A stretch of 64,000 nt of DNA from Brachyspira sp949287565 (lineage in GTDB: Bacteria > Spirochaetota > Brachyspiria > Brachyspirales > Brachyspiraceae), in NCBI RefSeq assembly GCF_036997615.1, contig NZ_JAWLQA010000013.1; one strand, given 5' to 3'. Both the position numbers and the translations under genes were made by a program. A model generated the notes under the pieces. That model did no database searches, had not been told where the DNA came from, and worked only from the letters and a program-made list of their open reading frames with translations. This document shows positions 43,769 to 51,815 of the stretch, in pieces. Each line of letters begins with the position of its first letter. Positions within the stretch are counted from its first letter, which is position 1.

Positions 43769-43838
43769 CCTATTATTGTTATGTTCGCCTACACCTATTA
43801 GTATCAGCATAATAAATTATGCTGATGGTTTCGGCTCA
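43769..43838 (-). repeat. TTTA-loop hairpin repeat, copy C (sheath leader)
   Basis: On the minus strand: GTGAGCCGAAACC, stem ATCAGCATAA (encoding the upstream gene's stop), loop TTTA (43813-43816), stem TTATGCTGAT, then GTAGGCGAAC, ATAACAATAATAGGAG. Ten perfect pairs; sequence unlike copies B or D. The left part encodes the last residues of the 43817 gene. Confidence 0.8.
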
Positions 43839-44500
43839 CTTATATAATTAGCATTAAATATCACTTTACCTGTGTCATTTAATAAACATTCACCTATTAT
43901 GCTTTCTAATACTACAGGATCTTCTTCAAAAGAATATTCAGCATAATCAACAATTAATGTTAATCTGCAAACTGCTACGCTTTCTGAAGAATTAGAATCA
44001 CTATTTTGAGTCAATTTTTCTCTTTTTGTGATATAACGTCTTACTACTAAACCTTCTAAACCTAAACATAAATATCCGCTATACATTAATATATTTCTTA
44101 TTATAGTAGATATTCTATCAGCCTCTTTGCTTGAAGCCTCATCTGCATTTTCATCAAAACTCTTATTTTTAAAAGCATAACAATCTATATAAAAAGTACC
44201 CTGCGATTTTTGTCTTACAATATTCATACTTCCTGACTGTGTAAGATTATCGCTTTCAAATGTAATATTAACTAATGGCAAAGCACCTTTTTCATCGCCG
44301 TTTATTTCATTAGAATAAATTAGCCAAGGATTTATTCTTTCTACATAAATATCTATATTATATTTGTTATCATCTTTTCCTTGTTCTTTGGCTAGTTTCT
44401 TTTGATTTTCAAGCTCATATTTTAATATACTAGCTATCTTTAAACGTATAATTTCAAAAGTATCTTTCTTATCAATTAGTTTATTTATTATTGCATTCAT
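43817..44500 (-). CDS. Tail terminator/connector-like protein, Mu gp37-like
   Basis: A 227-residue protein directly upstream of the sheath gene, the place of Mu gp37 (DUF1834). INPWLIYSNEINGDEKGALPLVNITFESD and SQGTFYIDCYAF are in keeping with tail completion proteins that cap the tail. The last residues (SEPKPSA) and the stop codon are encoded inside a hairpin repeat, so that copy has replaced or extended the original C-terminus. Family assignment rests partly on position. Confidence 0.55.
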   Translation of the reverse strand: MNAIINKLIDKKDTFEIIRLKIASILKYELENQKKLAKEQGKDDNKYNIDIYVERINPWLIYSNEINGDEKGALPLVNITFESDNLTQSGSMNIVRQKSQGTFYIDCYAFKNKSFDENADEASSKEADRISTIIRNILMYSGYLCLGLEGLVVRRYITKREKLTQNSDSNSSESVAVCRLTLIVDYAEYSFEEDPVVLESIIGECLLNDTGKVIFNANYISEPKPSA

Positions 44501-44519
44501 ATTAATTATTATGCTTTAT

Positions 44520-44900
44520 TTATTCTTTTATAGGTATTTTATCAATTTTCATAATTTCAAGAACTAAATTATATATACCTAAAGTTCTGTCCGGTCTTAT
44601 CTGCTTTATTGAGAAATAAAATTCTTCATTATTAGTATTTATATAGCTTAGAATCCAATTTTTAGAAGGATAGGCAAAACCTTTATTTTTCAAAGTTTCT
44701 ATACAGCAGGTAATTTCTACCTGTCTTGAAGATACTCCAGCCATAGTATTAGTATCTAAAAAAAATCCTATATCAGAAACATTGCATATAATAGATTCTA
44801 TTTTTGTACCGTCATTAAATTGGAACTCTGTACCAAAACCATTATTAATATCTTCTAATGTAAATCTTAAATCTTTTTTAGCTTGTTCTAGCAGATTCAA
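44520..44900 (-). CDS. Head completion protein-like
   Basis: A 126-residue protein with an N-terminal helical part and a beta-rich remainder (FQFNDGTKIESIICNVSDIG, EFYFSIKQIRPDRTLGIYNLVL). Size, fold pattern and place between capsid and sheath genes suit head-tail stoppers such as lambda gpFII. No strong motif is visible. It overlaps the preceding gene by four bases. Confidence 0.5.
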   Translation of the reverse strand: MNLLEQAKKDLRFTLEDINNGFGTEFQFNDGTKIESIICNVSDIGFFLDTNTMAGVSSRQVEITCCIETLKNKGFAYPSKNWILSYINTNNEEFYFSIKQIRPDRTLGIYNLVLEIMKIDKIPIKE

Positions 44901-45139
44901 TTTCTTTTAGCTCCCATATTTTTAGAGTATTTCTTTTCTTTATTTTCTTCTTCTGAAATAGTATTATTTTCTTGCTGACTGCTTGTTTCTGTATTATCTT
45001 CTTCTATTTTCTCTATAATTTTTGCATTCAGCAATTTTTCTGCATTTCCATCTAATAAACTTTCATCTATTTCTTCAAGCTCATTTATAATACCTTTCCT
45101 AGTAGAAATTGCTTTACCTTTACATATCCTATATTTCAT
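44897..45139 (-). CDS. Small head-tail region protein
   Basis: An 80-residue protein. The N-terminal half (KGKAISTRKGIINELEEIDESLLDGNAEKLLNAKIIEKI) resembles small connector proteins that follow the capsid gene in Mu-like phages (gp35 position). The C-terminal half is a highly charged Glu/Lys/Ser tail. Function not known; assignment by position. Confidence 0.5.
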   Translation of the reverse strand: MKYRICKGKAISTRKGIINELEEIDESLLDGNAEKLLNAKIIEKIEEDNTETSSQQENNTISEEENKEKKYSKNMGAKRN

Positions 45140-45163
45140 TTGACTCTCCTTACTTCAATAAAA

Positions 45164-46252
45164 TCATACTGTTGTTTTTATGCATCCGAAACTATCTAGT
45201 GAAACAGGAATTAAAAGCGGTCTTGTAGATATTTCAGCAGATAAACTATCAGCTGGTTCATTGAGCCAAGCTCTTATTGTGTATGCTCTGTTTTCAAGAT
45301 TCATATAACTAGGTATTATACTTTCTAAGCGAGGATCTACTCCAGTTATAGTAGATGATGTGCAGTATATTTTTCTGAAATCACAATTAATACTTTCTGA
45401 ATCAGGTATCATTATAACTTTATCAGGATCAAGGAAATTAACATCTTTTCCGCTTGCATTTGTATAATATCCTTCATAACAGTAACATCTAAATCTATTA
45501 GTACCTATAAGAAGCTCGCCTAAATAATCAGCATCATCATATAAATATTTAGGATCTACTATTCCTACATTAGCATTTCTAAGATTTAATTTGTCTTTTA
45601 CTTTGGAGTTATTGCAATAATTCTCCCAAGCATTAGAGCCGAATATAATATTTACAGCTCTTGTTTTCCCATCTTTTAATATTTCTTTATAAAGATTGGA
45701 TATATCTTTGTCAGGATCTGAATTAGTATAATCAGACCAAGCAGTCGATACTGTAACTATATGGCTTGCTTTAGGCTTATAATCTATCTCATAAACATTG
45801 TTTCCTTTATCATCTTGCAATGTTAATTTTCCAGTTTGGAATATTTGAGAAGCCTGATATTCTATATTTCTTGCTATTGCCAATTCGCCTTCACGCATTT
45901 TATCCATTATTCTTGACTGTAAATCTGCTATATATGGAACATTTGCAGATGCATAAGGATCTAACCCAAATACTTTTGTATCTATATCTTCTGCTGTTAT
46001 ATCAAATCCTATGGCTACTTTAGGCGGAGTGAACTCTTTTTCTGTATATTCTGTTCTTATTAGTTTTGTAGAATGTTCTGATAAAGCAGTAACAACTGTT
46101 GCTACTTTTGAAGAACTTCTCATTATATCTATTTTTACTTTCCCAGCACTTACTATATCTCTTGGTGTTGTCTTAAACCATTTACTTAAAAAAGGATTAA
46201 GAAATTGTCTTTCTTTATATGACTTTAAAAAAGCCTCTCTAATATTTGGCAT
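45164..46252 (-). CDS. Major capsid protein, lambda gpE-like
   Basis: A 362-residue protein of the phage capsid E family: FLSKWFKTTPRDIVSAGKVKID near residue 22, ERTPPKVAIGFDIT-type block (residues 77-90) and NIIFGSNAWENYCNN in the second half. Its C-terminal region ends with RPLLIPVSLDSFGC. It follows the decoration gene, as in lambda. Two hairpin-repeat copies lie in its leader before GGAG and ATG. Confidence 0.88.
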   Translation of the reverse strand: MPNIREAFLKSYKERQFLNPFLSKWFKTTPRDIVSAGKVKIDIMRSSSKVATVVTALSEHSTKLIRTEYTEKEFTPPKVAIGFDITAEDIDTKVFGLDPYASANVPYIADLQSRIMDKMREGELAIARNIEYQASQIFQTGKLTLQDDKGNNVYEIDYKPKASHIVTVSTAWSDYTNSDPDKDISNLYKEILKDGKTRAVNIIFGSNAWENYCNNSKVKDKLNLRNANVGIVDPKYLYDDADYLGELLIGTNRFRCYCYEGYYTNASGKDVNFLDPDKVIMIPDSESINCDFRKIYCTSSTITGVDPRLESIIPSYMNLENRAYTIRAWLNEPADSLSAEISTRPLLIPVSLDSFGCIKTTV

Positions 46253-46261
46253 GTAAACTCC

Positions 46262-46394
46262 TATTGCTGCTATACTCGCCTCAGCCTATAATTAGCAAAT
46301 AAATAAATTTATTTGCTGGCTTCGGCTCGCTTTTTTATTGCTGCTATACTCGCCTCAGCTTATAACTGTTAGCTTTAGCTCGCTTTTTATATTC
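46262..46394 (-). repeat. TTTA-loop hairpin repeats, copies D1 and D2 (capsid leader)
   Basis: D1 (46262-46331) has CGAGCCGAAGCC, stem AGCAAATAAA, loop TTTA (46304-46307), stem TTTATTTGCT, GGCTGAGGCGAGTATAGC. D2 (about 46335-46394) keeps the flanks but has a shortened stem, GCGAGCTAAAGCT ... AGCTGAGGCGAG. They share the AGCAATA junction, so they are tandem. The spacer between the decoration and capsid genes consists almost entirely of these repeats. Confidence 0.8.
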
Positions 46395-46417
46395 ACTTCT
46401 ATAATATTTAAAAATTA

Positions 46418-46786
46418 TTACTTTCCTATCTCTATGTAACTTTCTAAATATATAGAATACATTCTTAATTTGTCTTTTATTTCTGTTGTGATTCCAGCTC
46501 CTGCTTCTTGACCTTTTAAAATTACTCTGTTTATATCAGCACTTCCAGAAAGCATTACTCCTACAGGATAATCGCCTGCTTCTGTTTCTTCTACATCATT
46601 TAAAGCTATGCCTACTGGATCGCTTGAACCTGTTTCATAAGGTTTGTATTTATCGCCGTTTCTCATTAATATAGTGCCTTTTTTAATAGGGCTTGAAGCT
46701 TCAAGAGTAACTAAAGCTGTTTCGCTTTTTAATACATTTCTTATTACTCCATCGTATGATATTTTTTCTTCGTTGATATTACTCAT
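46418..46786 (-). CDS. Head decoration protein, lambda gpD-like
   Basis: A 122-residue protein matching the head decoration family: ETALVTLEASSPIKKGTIL, DPVGIALNDVEETEAGDYPV, GSADINRVIL. It would trim and strengthen the capsid lattice. AAGGAG lies before the ATG. It sits between protease and capsid genes, as in lambda-type head modules. Confidence 0.88.
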   Translation of the reverse strand: MSNINEEKISYDGVIRNVLKSETALVTLEASSPIKKGTILMRNGDKYKPYETGSSDPVGIALNDVEETEAGDYPVGVMLSGSADINRVILKGQEAGAGITTEIKDKLRMYSIYLESYIEIGK

Positions 46787-46797
46787 TCATATACTCC

Positions 46798-47874
46798 TTA
46801 TCTTTTAGGATTATATTTGTTTAACTCTTTCAAGTATTGTTCTTCTAATGCTTTATCTTTATCTTCTTCTGAAAGCATATTAGTATTTTCAGGATTTTCC
46901 TCTATATGCATATTAAGTATATTTTTACTAAGCTGAGCACTATGATACTCTGCTAAAACTTCATCATCACTAATAGAGGCTCCGTTTTCTATATAGGAAA
47001 TGGATTTATCTATAAGATTGCTTGCCTTTCCTAATTTTATATGAGCCATTACTCTTTTCCTTTCATGTTCTATTCCAAGATTGAACACTGTTTTATATAA
47101 TTCTGGCTGCTGTTCTTTTAATTCCTGTAAATCCATAATTTTTTTATCCTCTTTTTTTGTGTTATTATTTTCTGATGTATTAATGAACTCTGCTGTTTTT
47201 GTGATATTATTACTGCTGTTATTTAAATCATTATTTTCATCATCTGTATTTACTGCAAGAGCTAGAAAAGCAACCGCTTTTTTCAAGTCATCTTTAGCCT
47301 TGTTGCTTTCTGACATTTTATTTATACAGGAATATATTCTATTTTTGGCCAATATATATGCTTCTTCCTTATTAGAAACTTCTCCATTTCCATTACTGAC
47401 AACTTCATCTGAAAAGCCTAATATTTCCTCGCCATAATAAAATGTTTCATTGTCCATCAGTTTTCTTATTTCATTGATATCTATATTTAATTTTTTAGAA
47501 TATGCTTTTGCTATTATGTTTGTTAATGCCTCTATTTCTTTTGCTTGTTTATTAAGTTCTCTATAATCTCCGCTTGTAGAAATGCTTACATTATGAATCA
47601 TAAATACAGCATTATCGTAACTTATGATTTTATCGCCTGCCATAGCTATATATGAAGCTATAGAAGCACATAAGCCTATTATTTTAATAGTAACTTTACC
47701 TTTATTATTTGAGTATTCCTTTATTAGATTATGTATTTCTATACCTGAAAATACAAATCCGCCCGGAGATGTAATTTCTATTTCTAAATCTCCATTCATA
47801 TTTTGAGTAAGATTTCTAAAATCTTTTGAAGTAAAATCCCAGCCTATTATTCCAGATATAGATATTTTGTTCAT
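46798..47874 (-). CDS. ClpP-like head maturation protease with scaffold tail
   Basis: A 358-residue protein. Residues 1-170 form a ClpP/S49-type serine protease: ITSPGGFVFSGIEIHN, the nucleophile Ser in GLCASIASYIAMAGD (about residue 71) and the His in AVFMIHNVS. The rest is acidic, Asn-rich and helical, as in fused scaffolds, and ends in a helical segment. The start codon follows AACAACA of the hairpin array with no ribosome site, in contrast with other late genes. It processes the prohead. Confidence 0.88.
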   Translation of the reverse strand: MNKISISGIIGWDFTSKDFRNLTQNMNGDLEIEITSPGGFVFSGIEIHNLIKEYSNNKGKVTIKIIGLCASIASYIAMAGDKIISYDNAVFMIHNVSISTSGDYRELNKQAKEIEALTNIIAKAYSKKLNIDINEIRKLMDNETFYYGEEILGFSDEVVSNGNGEVSNKEEAYILAKNRIYSCINKMSESNKAKDDLKKAVAFLALAVNTDDENNDLNNSSNNITKTAEFINTSENNNTKKEDKKIMDLQELKEQQPELYKTVFNLGIEHERKRVMAHIKLGKASNLIDKSISYIENGASISDDEVLAEYHSAQLSKNILNMHIEENPENTNMLSEEDKDKALEEQYLKELNKYNPKR

Positions 47875-47879
47875 TGTTG

Positions 47880-48150
47880 TTATTCTCGAACTTGGCTAAT
47901 TATCAGCTGTCAAATAAATTTGCCAGCTTGCCAAGTTCTCACTCCTTTATTATTATTTCACTTGTAATGTGTAACTAATTGCTCGAACTTAGCTAATTAT
48001 TAGCTGTCAAATAAATTTGCCAGCTTGCCAAGTTCTCACTCCTTTATTATTATTTCACTTGTAATGTGTAACTAATTGCTCGAACTTGGCTAATTATCAG
48101 TTGTCAAATAAATTTGCCAGCTTGCCAAGTTCTTATTCCTTTATTGTTGT
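47880..48150 (-). repeat. TTTA-loop hairpin repeats, copies E1-E3 (protease leader)
   Basis: Three tandem units with a 97-base period start near 47885, 47982 and 48079. E1 has outer stem GAACTTGGC/GCCAAGTTC (47888-47896 and 47930-47938) and inner stem AGCTGTCAAA/TTTGCCAGCT with minus-strand loop TTTA. The end nearest the gene reads CGAGAATAACAACA then ATG. E2 and E3 differ by a few bases, so they are recent duplications. Confidence 0.85.
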
Positions 48151-48276
48151 TAAATACTTAATGATTACTACTTTGTTAACTAGGTATAAATAAAGTCATA
48201 TCTAGTTTATTGAAGTATGTTTATAATATAAAACGGTGTAAAAAGATTGCAATATAGATAGCATTTTTAGGCATTT
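48151..48276. other. Short spacer between hairpin array and lysis genes
   Basis: With the array (47880-48150), this makes about 400 bases without a gene between the protease and the lipoprotein gene. The part outside the array is plain AT-rich DNA with no clear signal. Confidence 0.5.
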
Positions 48277-48504
48277 TTATTTATTATAAAAATAATTTGA
48301 AGATGTATTTATTTTATACCATTCCTGCCATTCTGATATTTTTTTCAAGCTGTTTTGATATTCTTTTATTAAATCTTTTTGTGTGATCATATTTGTATTA
48401 GGATAATAGAAGGCAGGTGGATTAGATAACGGTATAGTTATATATTTTGTAGATTGGCAGCCCATCAGGAATAAAGTTAAGATAAATATAAATATTTTAT
48501 TCAT
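48277..48504 (-). CDS. Outer-membrane lipoprotein, Rz1-like spanin
   Basis: A 75-residue protein with a lipoprotein signal ending in LMGC (Cys about 16). The mature part is Pro/Tyr-containing at first (IPLSNPPAFYYPN), then helical. Such small lipoproteins next to an inner-membrane coiled-coil protein and holin are outer spanins, which fuse the membranes at lysis. It lies 16 bases after the putative inner spanin. Confidence 0.65.
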   Translation of the reverse strand: MNKIFIFILTLFLMGCQSTKYITIPLSNPPAFYYPNTNMITQKDLIKEYQNSLKKISEWQEWYKINTSSNYFYNK

Positions 48505-48520
48505 AATTAACAGCCTTATA

Positions 48521-48901
48521 TTATTTTTTATTGCTTGCTATTTTATAATAATTTTCTATGCTTGTATTCAAAGCTCTTAATTCATTTTTTGTAAGATTTT
48601 TATTTTCTATTTCATTTATTAAATTACTGCTGCTTTTAAAAGTTTCATTTATGTATATCTGTCTTTTTTCAAAGTTTATATTTTTTAAAGCAGTTATATT
48701 TGATATTTCTATTTTTGCTGTATATATTTCTTTTTCTAAAGATTTTATTTTTTTATCTTTGGTTTTTATTGTATAATTCAAAAAACTTATATATCCAAAT
48801 ACAATTCCTGTAATTAAAAAATATATAAAATATTTTGATTTCAAAAAACTTAATAGTTTTTTCTTAAAAAAATTAATTATTATGCTGATTATTACTGTCA
48901 T
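48521..48901 (-). CDS. Inner-membrane coiled-coil protein, Rz-like spanin
   Basis: A 126-residue protein with one transmembrane helix (about residues 25-45, FIYFLITGIVFGYISFLNY) and a long charged coiled coil (DKKIKSLEKEIYTAKIEISN). The layout and place between the holin and the Rz1-like lipoprotein are those of an inner spanin. The start overlaps the holin stop by 29 bases. Confidence 0.6.
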   Translation of the reverse strand: MTVIISIIINFFKKKLLSFLKSKYFIYFLITGIVFGYISFLNYTIKTKDKKIKSLEKEIYTAKIEISNITALKNINFEKRQIYINETFKSSSNLINEIENKNLTKNELRALNTSIENYYKIASNKK

Positions 48902-49166
48902 TTTCTTTATAATTTTCTTTGTAATTATATTTTGCCTTAAAGAAATTATTTATAATAATGCTCAAATCAGTTGTTCCTGTAACTAAACTTGCTCCCCACA
49001 TTACTATAACTATTGCAATAGATTCATTATAATTAGGAAATCTTTTTTGAGTTATCATTATGAAACTTGTCATAATAATTCCAAAAGCAAAAGCTCCTAC
49101 ACTTGTAAACCAACTTGTTTTTTTACCCAAGCCTTTAGAATCTAAAAAACCAAATAATTTTTTCAT
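48873..49166 (-). CDS. Putative holin
   Basis: A 97-residue protein with two hydrophobic helices (about residues 20-40 and 48-70: FTSVGAFAFGIIMTSFIMI, SIAIVIVMWGASLVTG) and a charged C-terminal tail. Two-helix proteins of this length next to an endolysin and spanins usually form the lysis pore. Confidence 0.65.
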   Translation of the reverse strand: MKKLFGFLDSKGLGKKTSWFTSVGAFAFGIIMTSFIMITQKRFPNYNESIAIVIVMWGASLVTGTTDLSIIINNFFKAKYNYKENYKENDSNNQHNN

Positions 49167-49167
49167 G

Positions 49168-49578
49168 TTACTTTCCTATGAAATGATTGGTAAAAAAATA
49201 TATTGTGCCTAATATAGTACCCAATGCTGTAAGCACTCCTGCCAAAAGCAATATAAAATTTGCAGCTTTTTTTATTTTTGTACTTGTAATACTATCATCT
49301 ATATTTTTTTTAATCTCTTTCATTTCATTAATAATTTTTTGCTGTTCTTCATTATTTACTTTAGCCAAACTTTCTAATTTTTCTAATCTATAATCTATTT
49401 TTACCATATCCTCTGATAGATTATCTAAATATTTTTCATGAGAATCTAATCGTTCTTTAATTTCTTTCATAGTATTAATTAAACCATTACCGTTTGAACT
49501 GCCGTCTTCATTTATTCCTATTCTATGACATATACTAGCTGTTCTTTTATCTAAATCGCTTATAGTTGTTCTTGGCAT
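49168..49578 (-). CDS. Coiled-coil membrane protein, lysis-associated
   Basis: A 136-residue protein. Residues 40-100 form a coiled coil, then one C-terminal membrane helix (ILLLAGVLTALGTILGTIYF). The shape resembles XhlA/holin-associated proteins, which tether or regulate holins. The gene overlaps neither neighbour and lies between endolysin and holin genes. Confidence 0.55.
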   Translation of the reverse strand: MPRTTISDLDKRTASICHRIGINEDGSSNGNGLINTMKEIKERLDSHEKYLDNLSEDMVKIDYRLEKLESLAKVNNEEQQKIINEMKEIKKNIDDSITSTKIKKAANFILLLAGVLTALGTILGTIYFFTNHFIGK

Positions 49579-49591
49579 ATAATAAAAATCC

Positions 49592-50173
49592 TTAAATATC
49601 TTTGATTAATTCAAAACGTCTTATCCTATCCTGAAGCCCGTTATATCCGCCGTTAATTTTTTTAGTAATTTCTTTAATATCTCTTATTCCAATTAAGCCT
49701 CTATTTTTATAATAGCAGCATGCAACTTCTGAAGCTGCATCTTTTTCTAATAATAAATCAGGATTATTAATTAAATCTAAACCTGTCAATTTTGAATATT
49801 TACTATAATTGTTTCTTCCTGTAAGCTGAATTATACCTCTGCCTATGAATTTATATCCGTCTCCTGCATTTATATTGCCTAAATCTTTTCTATTACCATA
49901 AACTAATTCTGCTATATATTTCCAGCCTTGAGAGCATATATTTTCAGCATTTTCTAATGTTTTTACTTTAGACGGAAAAACTTCTAAAAGTCTTTTAGGA
50001 GAATATTTAAAACTTTCTTTTAATACAGTAAAATTCTTACTTTCATGACTTGTCTGTGCTAAAAACATTTTCACATCATATTCATCAGTAATAGAGTATT
50101 TACTGAAATATTTTTCTAAATATGGAAGCCATTCAAGATTAATTTCTAATTTAATTAAATATTCTTTTATCAT
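49592..50173 (-). CDS. GH19-type endolysin
   Basis: A 193-residue lysozyme/chitinase-like enzyme of glycoside hydrolase family 19. FLAQTSHESKNF carries the catalytic Glu 44 after His 43. GDGYKFIGRGIIQLTGRNNY (about residues 104-123) and EKDAASEVACCYY are further signatures. It lacks a signal peptide, so it depends on the holin for access to peptidoglycan. A second family member at 57689 has lost the catalytic residue. Confidence 0.9.
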   Translation of the reverse strand: MIKEYLIKLEINLEWLPYLEKYFSKYSITDEYDVKMFLAQTSHESKNFTVLKESFKYSPKRLLEVFPSKVKTLENAENICSQGWKYIAELVYGNRKDLGNINAGDGYKFIGRGIIQLTGRNNYSKYSKLTGLDLINNPDLLLEKDAASEVACCYYKNRGLIGIRDIKEITKKINGGYNGLQDRIRRFELIKDI

Positions 50174-50264
50174 ATTACAAACTCCGAATATATTTTATTA
50201 ATATAAATTAGAAATATTTTAATGCAATATAGTTTGTTTTTTGAGATGATATAATTACTAATAA

Positions 50265-50306
50265 AAAATGGTAGAAATTTATTAAGATCAAAATTTCTAC
50301 CATTTT
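50265..50306 (-). terminator. Strong terminator
   Basis: AAAATGGTAGAAATTT (50265-50280) and AAATTTCTACCATTTT (50291-50306) are exact complements, followed on the minus strand by TTTATT. It ends the 50339 gene and insulates the lysis genes downstream. Confidence 0.85.
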
Positions 50307-50338
50307 AATTTTTTAATAATTACATTTAGTAGTTTTAT

Positions 50339-50611
50339 TTATAATTCCTCTTTTTCTGAAAAATTATATGATTTTATTGTCAATTTATTATTGTCATCAG
50401 ATATTATAATATCTTTAAAATCAACCTCTTTGAATATAGATTTTATTTCATTTTCAAATTGAGCTTTATTATTTGTTATAATACCTTTATATCTTAAAAT
50501 ATTTGGAGTAATATTTTTTAATCTTATTTCTAAATTAATATCATTTTTAATTTCAACATGACCAATTCCATAACCTTCAAGATTATTCTTTGTTATTGTA
50601 TATGTTGTCAT
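50339..50611 (-). CDS. Small protein beside the invertible tail-fibre segment
   Basis: A 90-residue soluble protein with beta and helical segments, no recognised motif. It lies outside the 60-bp inverted repeats (50819 and 52035) and so does not move in an inversion. A strong terminator follows. It might be a regulator or assembly factor, but nothing in the sequence shows this. Confidence 0.5.
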   Translation of the reverse strand: MTTYTITKNNLEGYGIGHVEIKNDINLEIRLKNITPNILRYKGIITNNKAQFENEIKSIFKEVDFKDIIISDDNNKLTIKSYNFSEKEEL

Positions 50612-50818
50612 TATCTCCTACTTTAAAATTATTATATTGACAATAACATAAAGAAATTCTTTTAAAAGTCAAGTGAAATTTATTTTTTAATAATACTATT
50701 TTTATAATATATTAGTTTATATATTTTTTATAAATATTAAATCGTATCTTGAATTGAAATTAAACTGTGCTAATATTTAGTAAGTTATTTTGAATATTTT
50801 AATTTTTTGTTAACATTT

Positions 50819-50878
50819 GGTTCATTATCGGAAGAAGGTCGTTCCAATGGCATTCAAGGTGATGCTATTAGAAATATA
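50819..50878 (+). repeat. 60-bp inverted repeat, left copy
   Basis: Begins GGTTCATTATCGGAAGAAGG and is the exact reverse complement of 52035-52094. It encodes G-S-L-S-E-E-G-R-S-N-G-I-Q-G-D-A-I-R-N-I, the conserved entry to the fibre tip. Perfect 60-bp identity within otherwise diverged tips shows recent exchange. Confidence 0.95.
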
Positions 50879-51100
50879 GCAGGTACTATACAAATAATGA
50901 CAGCTAATTTAGCAGCTCCAACAGGAGTTTTTGATTATACTTGGGGGTTTGATAAACTATTTACATTTACAGCTATAGAAACACAAGATGGATGGAGACA
51001 TGCAAATACTAATTTTAGAGCATCTAATGTTGTACCAACATCTACGGAGAATAGAACTAAAAATAGGAAAATTAGAATATATAAAAGAATAGCTTAATTT
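50819..51100 (+). pseudogene. Silent alternative tail-fibre tip
   Basis: A frame without its own N-terminal domain or convincing start (the first possible start, TTG 50807, has no ribosome site). It encodes the same entry as the expressed fibre, then a different tip (TIQIMTANLAAPTGVFDYTW), and ends with NRTKNRKIRIYKRIA like the expressed copy. In the present orientation it should be silent; inversion between the 60-bp repeats would fuse it to the fibre shaft. Confidence 0.85.
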
Positions 51101-51117
51101 TTATAGGAGTATTATAT

Positions 51118-51759
51118 ATGAATATAGTAATTTTTAACAATAATAAGGTAAAAGAGATTATTTCTACTGATGAAAATATTGAAATAGCACTAAAAAAGCT
51201 AAAAAATCAAGGTTTTATTTGTGATAATGATGAATATAAGGTCTTTGATAATGTTCAAAATATGGGAGTAAAAGATATTAGAGCTATTAAGAATGATGGT
51301 TCTGTAATGAGTATAGAAGAACAAATTGAAAATAAAATATTAGTTTTAGAAAAAGATGAAGAAATAAGAAACGGACAAATATATAAACTTGATAAAAACC
51401 TACAAGAGGATTTAATTAAATTAATAGAATTAGGCATTGAAGAACTAGAGCCTACTCAAAAAATAGAAATATCTGAAGATGGTACAAAGTACATAACAAA
51501 AAAATCTATGGAAGAAAAATTAAGAGAAAACCTTATAACTCAGGAAGAATATGATAATTATATAATTCGAATAAGACAAATGCAATATCAAACTAATTTA
51601 GATGGAGCTAGAGCAGAACTTTTAGACAGTGTTTTAAGTAATTTATCAAATCAAGGTCTTTTAACAGAAGAACAAAAAACACAATTAGATATGTTAAATA
51701 ATAAAAGGATAGAAATAAAAGAATCAAATCCTAAATCTGATATTTTATTAAATGCCTAA
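51118..51759 (+). CDS. Probable tail-fibre assembly protein inside the invertible segment
   Basis: A 213-residue, acidic, mostly helical protein 17 bases after the silent tip. Its place fits tail-fibre assembly chaperones (Tfa/gpU type), which are paired with a particular tip in invertible segments of Mu and P1; similarity beyond position is not visible. GGAG lies ten bases before the ATG. In the present orientation it has no obvious promoter, so it would be read only after inversion together with the alternative tip. Confidence 0.55.
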   Translation: MNIVIFNNNKVKEIISTDENIEIALKKLKNQGFICDNDEYKVFDNVQNMGVKDIRAIKNDGSVMSIEEQIENKILVLEKDEEIRNGQIYKLDKNLQEDLIKLIELGIEELEPTQKIEISEDGTKYITKKSMEEKLRENLITQEEYDNYIIRIRQMQYQTNLDGARAELLDSVLSNLSNQGLLTEEQKTQLDMLNNKRIEIKESNPKSDILLNA

Positions 51760-51767
51760 TTTTTGTA

Positions 51768-51815
51768 TAAAAAAGCCCTATAAATTGATAATTTCATAAT
51801 TTATAGGGCTTTATT
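51768..51815. terminator. Bidirectional terminator
   Basis: AAAGCCCTATAAATT (51772-51786) and AATTTATAGGGCTTT (51798-51812) form a 15-bp perfect stem with A and T runs at both ends. It separates the two convergent arms inside the invertible segment. Confidence 0.9.

Noticed and set aside
47880..48150. CRISPR array
   Set aside because: Units are tandem without unique spacers, the whole 97-bp unit repeats, and no cas genes lie nearby.
50807..51097. Independent small gene for the alternative tip
   Set aside because: The only start is TTG without a ribosome site, and the sequence is homologous to the C-terminal third of the fibre; a silent cassette explains it better.
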